Source of the DNA: Apostichopus japonicus | Lineage: Eukaryota; Echinodermata; Holothuroidea; Aspidochirotida; Stichopodidae | Assembly: GCF_037975245.1 (NCBI RefSeq) | Contig: NC_092580.1 | Span: 14,979,001 to 15,043,000 of the forward strand | Length of the DNA stretch: 64,000 nucleotides | Direction: 5' to 3' | In this document: piece after piece, positions 60,704 to 64,000 of the stretch | Layout: each line of letters starts with the position of its first letter | Numbering within the stretch: the stretch's first letter is position 1 | The notes under the pieces: model-generated | The model's database searches: none | Told to the model about the DNA's origin: nothing | The model's input: the letters and a program-made list of their open reading frames with translations, nothing else | Program-made: the position numbers and the translations under genes

Positions 60704-63700
60704 ATGAGTCTGCAGTGGAAATTTGTAGCTTCCTTCATGTACATGGAGGTTGTAGCAATTGCTTTGCTAATGCTACCCTTCATAAAGCCCAGAACGTAAG
60801 ATAGAGTCTTTTGCATATCATTATTTTGGATTATTGCAGGGTAAATACGTTAAAAACATTGTTTTAAAACAACATTTTCTGAAATATAGCTTTAAATTCA
60901 GATTGCTATAAAAAAAATATAAAATTTCTGATTCTAAACAGGATTTGCTTTGTACTACACCTTCCTATATATCCATTACAGTACACATGCAAAGCTCCAT
61001 GCTCCCCCCCCCCCAACAGTAAGTTACAAGCATACAAACTGTGAAATATGTTACCTTTGTAAGAGACTGAAAGCAAAATAATTCTTAATTAGGAATAGTT
61101 GTTATTGTAACAGGTAATTACAACAATTACTGTATGCTAATTTAGTTCAAAGTGACCTAGTGTCTGTTTCTGTATGAGCGTATGCGTGTAGGTATGTGTG
61201 CGTGTATGTGTGCATGTATCTATATAAGAACAACATATAGGTTGACACAGCATTCCGTGCCATTATATGCAGTGTAGACCTTCATATACAGTATATTCAT
61301 GCATTTTACTATCAATGAGTCTAACACAACTAGCATTCCATTATTGCTGCAGTGCAAAGCTACATGTTACTCAAAAAAAAAACAAAAGAAAATGGGGCTG
61401 CTCAGGTTTCATACTCAAAACTTTCTATTTTTTGGGTGAAGTGAAGCTGGTAGTATCAAGTTCTTGCAGAATACTTAAAAAACTGCATGTGTATATGAAG
61501 ACTTTTGTATTGTTAAGCCAATATAAATACTGATATATGATAAAGAAAAAATATAATAAAGAAAATATATATATATACTGATATATGAGATTACATTTGT
61601 ATTTTATATTTTTTCAGATGGCAGAAACTTTTCCACTCCAGAGCAATCAGAGCAATGAGTGCATATGGAAACATCTACTTTAATGTCTTTATGGCGATAT
61701 TAATCGTGTTATTCTTAGGTAAGATCAAGAAACTTGGTTAAACTTCATGTTTAATAGTTGTTTTACAGTGTAGAGCTGAGGTGGGCAACCTACGGCCCGC
61801 GGGCCACATGCGACCCGCCAGAGATATATCTGCAGCCCTTGAGATGTCTCAAGAAAAAGAAAAAAATCAATCTATTTTACATCATCACAAAAAACGAGCT
61901 AGCTGCTTAGAATTTATCTGCACTAATGATGCTGTTAGGTAGGCCTATTATCCCCATTAATTATCAACTGTACTGTATTGACATTATGTTTTTGTGAATA
62001 CAGATTAAGTAAACACACCTTTTTGCTTGAAAGTCCTCGGAATTAAAGGTTTGAAAATAACAGCAGGTCGTTGGTAAGGTGTGGCCCAGTCAATTTTTCA
62101 CTCCTTATATCTGGCATATTCATTCAAAAAGGTTATCCACCCCTGGTGTAGAGTATGCATGGGAGTATACATGTTGAAGAGACTTTTAATACTTACAAAT
62201 AGTCATTTATTTTTACTAGTCAATTTGTTGAGCAGAAAGGCTTCTTGATCACGGCTTATTAGTATCTCATGCTATGCACAGCTCCTGTGCACAAGTGAGC
62301 TAAGTTTTTACTTTCTCACATGCTTGGAATTGGAAGAGCTTCTGTTAGAACATAGGAGTAACTGGATTAAACACATACAGCGCACGACATATGTTACAGG
62401 GATGTGCCCACGGTGGGCGGCACTGGGCGGTCCCGCCCAGCACTAAACATTACCGCCCAGCACTGTCTTAAAAATGGTGAATCCCGCCCAGCACTATTTT
62501 CATCTAAATCCCGACATTCCTAACAATATATTCAACATAAATTGGGCCGTGCCTATACCAAAATCATACAGACTAATAATGCATCAATTACGCTTGCGAG
62601 AAACATTTCTTACGGCTCTCAATCGGTCCCTTGTAAAATCTCTTTGAAACAAACTAATAACTTCTACCAGGTATGTAATATATTTCCCTAAAAAAAAAAA
62701 AAATGTAAATAGTTAGCAAAACTAGTACTTGTGTAAGTGCTCCACAAGTGCCAGCATTTGGCATCTGAGCACCTTCAAAAATCGAAAAAAAGCACCCCCT
62801 CCCCCTTAGACCCCTCCCACAGGATGGCGATCAGTATACCCGGCACTCAGGAAATCCTGGGCACATCCCTGTGTAATAAATGTTGCATGAGGTATTTCAA
62901 CGCTACGTTTTAAATTCAAGTAAATAAATAACCAAGAGCTTCTCATGAACAATGGGACAGTATTGGATGTCATTTAGCACCATTTGTCCTTGACAAAGTA
63001 CTACATTGTCATTTTTAAAGCCATAAAAGTCTTATATATTCCTATTGAGTATATTTTTACATCTGGGGAACTAAACCAGTGGTTTTTGTGTTTAAATATG
63101 TATTCCAGCAACTTAAATTAATATTTCAAAAGGGGGTCATTTCTTAAAAAATTAAAAGTGTTACATAGAAATACAACCTGGTCTGATAGTGCTCAGTGTT
63201 CTAAAGGTCTACAACGTATCAAAATTCAGTTTTTGTGCCGAAAGTCAATCCATTAAGAAAGCTGAGAGGATTCATACACTAACAAAAATATGATGTAGAT
63301 ATCAAAGAAATTAAGCGTTAAATGCAAAGCGTTTCACGTCTAACGCTACAACTGTGGACAATCAGCCACAGCAGCTCGTTGTTGATGTGATATTCTTTAT
63401 CTTTGTGGTCGCTTCAAAACTGTTCCATCCAATCCATTGTATTGTCATTGCCAGTGTGGCTGACATGTATTACTGGGGGCCTGAAGCAGACTCAGTGACA
63501 TGCTCCCTTGCTGGTAGTAAAGGAATTAAACCACATCGAGCATGAGTGGCGGAATTCTTTTGCCGTTCTTGCAGATTGAGGGGGTTTTTCATAACCTTTG
63601 AATGATGTGGATATTCTGTCTCTTTCAGACGCGGTCAGAGATGTCCGTAAATACAGCGAAGCAGCAGAGGACGTCGATCTCACGGTTCCTAACGCCGAAG

Positions 63701-63773
63701 CGGTCATGAACATGAAACTGTTTCGTTCCCAACGTAATCTTTACATTGCAGGCTTCGCTGTTTTCCTTTGGAT
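60704..63773 (+). CDS. BCAP31: B-cell receptor-associated protein 31/29-type ER protein, first three coding exons
   Basis: Exons: 60658-60795 (ATG at 60704, 46 nt of 5' UTR), 61618-61718, 63629-63773; borders are GT-AG and phases agree. The 112 residues start MSLQWKFVASFMYMEV and contain PFIKPRTWQKLFHSR, DAVRDVRKYSEAAEDV and MKLFRSQRNLYIAGF, the BAP31 N-terminal pattern. The protein is an ER transmembrane export chaperone/adaptor with three N-terminal membrane helices (about residues 7-27, 43-65 and from 100 on) and a cytosolic coiled coil ending in a KKXX-type signal; the coil lies right of the window. Invertebrates usually have one gene ancestral to BCAP31 and BCAP29, so the symbol stands for both. 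Intron 2 carries two transposons. Confidence 0.93.
61776..62145. mobile_element. Non-autonomous hAT element, family C copy 2, in BCAP31 intron
   Basis: Perfect 8-bp direct repeats gtgtagag (61768-61775 and 62146-62153). Ends read ctgaggtgggcaacct and ggttatccacccctg. The body matches 53143-53501 throughout (gagatgtctcaagaaaaaga, gctagctgcttagaatttat, gacattatgtttttgtgaat). 370 bp. Confidence 0.92.
62397..62871. mobile_element. MITE with perfect 14-bp ends in BCAP31 intron
   Basis: Ends are CAGGGATGTGCCCA and its exact inverse. The 475-bp body is non-coding and begins with a short tandem (gggcggcactgggcgg, cccgcccagcact three times). The adjoining flanks tgtta and tgtaa match at 4 of 5; no 8-bp duplication is seen, so a hAT subgroup with 5-bp duplication is possible. 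Confidence 0.75.
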
Positions 63774-63956
63774 GTAAGTTATTCCTTGTCAGTTGCTCAC
63801 CGGCTGGTTGTTGAAAGCTAATTTGATGAGTACTTCAGATGGCATGTTAGTGTTATTGTCGTAAATTATCAAGCACTGTTTTCAGTTGATACAGTGAGCT
63901 CATGAAACCCAGCCATGTTATTCTACATATTGGTCAAGGTAAAGCATTACCTGTAG

Positions 63957-64000
63957 CCAGCGACGTAGCCAGAAATTTGAAAGGGGGGGAGCACATTTTG
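63957..64000. mobile_element. Possible start of a further transposon at the right edge
   Basis: cagcgacgtagccag followed by a G run resembles the ends of the elements in the 50-57 kb nest (compare cagggacgtcgctagagggg at 51648). The other end is outside the window. Confidence 0.4.

Overview
The window is nuclear DNA from a metazoan. Genes are split into many short exons with GT-AG introns, introns and spacers are AT-rich, and poly-G and poly-C runs and short DNA transposons are common. The protein content and the repeat style fit a marine deuterostome invertebrate, probably an echinoderm, but I could not test this.

Left part (1 to 37109, minus strand): the 5' four fifths of one axonemal inner-arm dynein heavy chain gene, closest from memory to DNAH12, with DNAH7 the main alternative. 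I placed 51 coding exons by reading splice sites and checking phase across every junction. They encode about 3,259 residues: tail, linker, AAA1 to AAA4, the stalk with its microtubule-binding tip, and part of AAA5. The C-terminal exons lie beyond the left edge. One exon carries a 1-nt frameshift. The introns hold an inverted pair of hammerhead-ribozyme-like motifs, a minisatellite with higher-order structure, and a recurring oddity: at six exons the exon/intron boundary, splice signal included, is copied in tandem into the neighbouring intron.

Middle (37110 to 40205): a 3.1-kb divergent intergenic region between the dynein gene and IQUB. It holds a palindromic RFX-type X-box, an inverted duplication with arms of about 258 bp that carries NRF1-like sites, and a candidate Mutator-like element with a 9-bp target-site duplication.

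40206 to 49491 (plus strand): a complete 12-exon IQUB gene (937 codons) with an acidic N-terminus, a ubiquitin-like domain, an IQ motif, coiled coil and a Cys4 motif. Dynein heavy chain and IQUB both work in the ciliary axoneme, so this head-to-head pair may share ciliary control.

49492 to 60657: gene-poor. Between 50.0 and 57.0 kb lie transposons, most of them nested, mainly hAT-like elements recognisable from terminal inverted repeats and target-site duplications, plus a fragment of a hAT transposase dimerisation domain. Two small dispersed repeat families recur inside.

60658 to the right end (plus strand): the first three coding exons of a BCAP31/BCAP29-type ER membrane protein. Its second coding intron contains two more non-autonomous transposons. 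The gene runs off the right edge.
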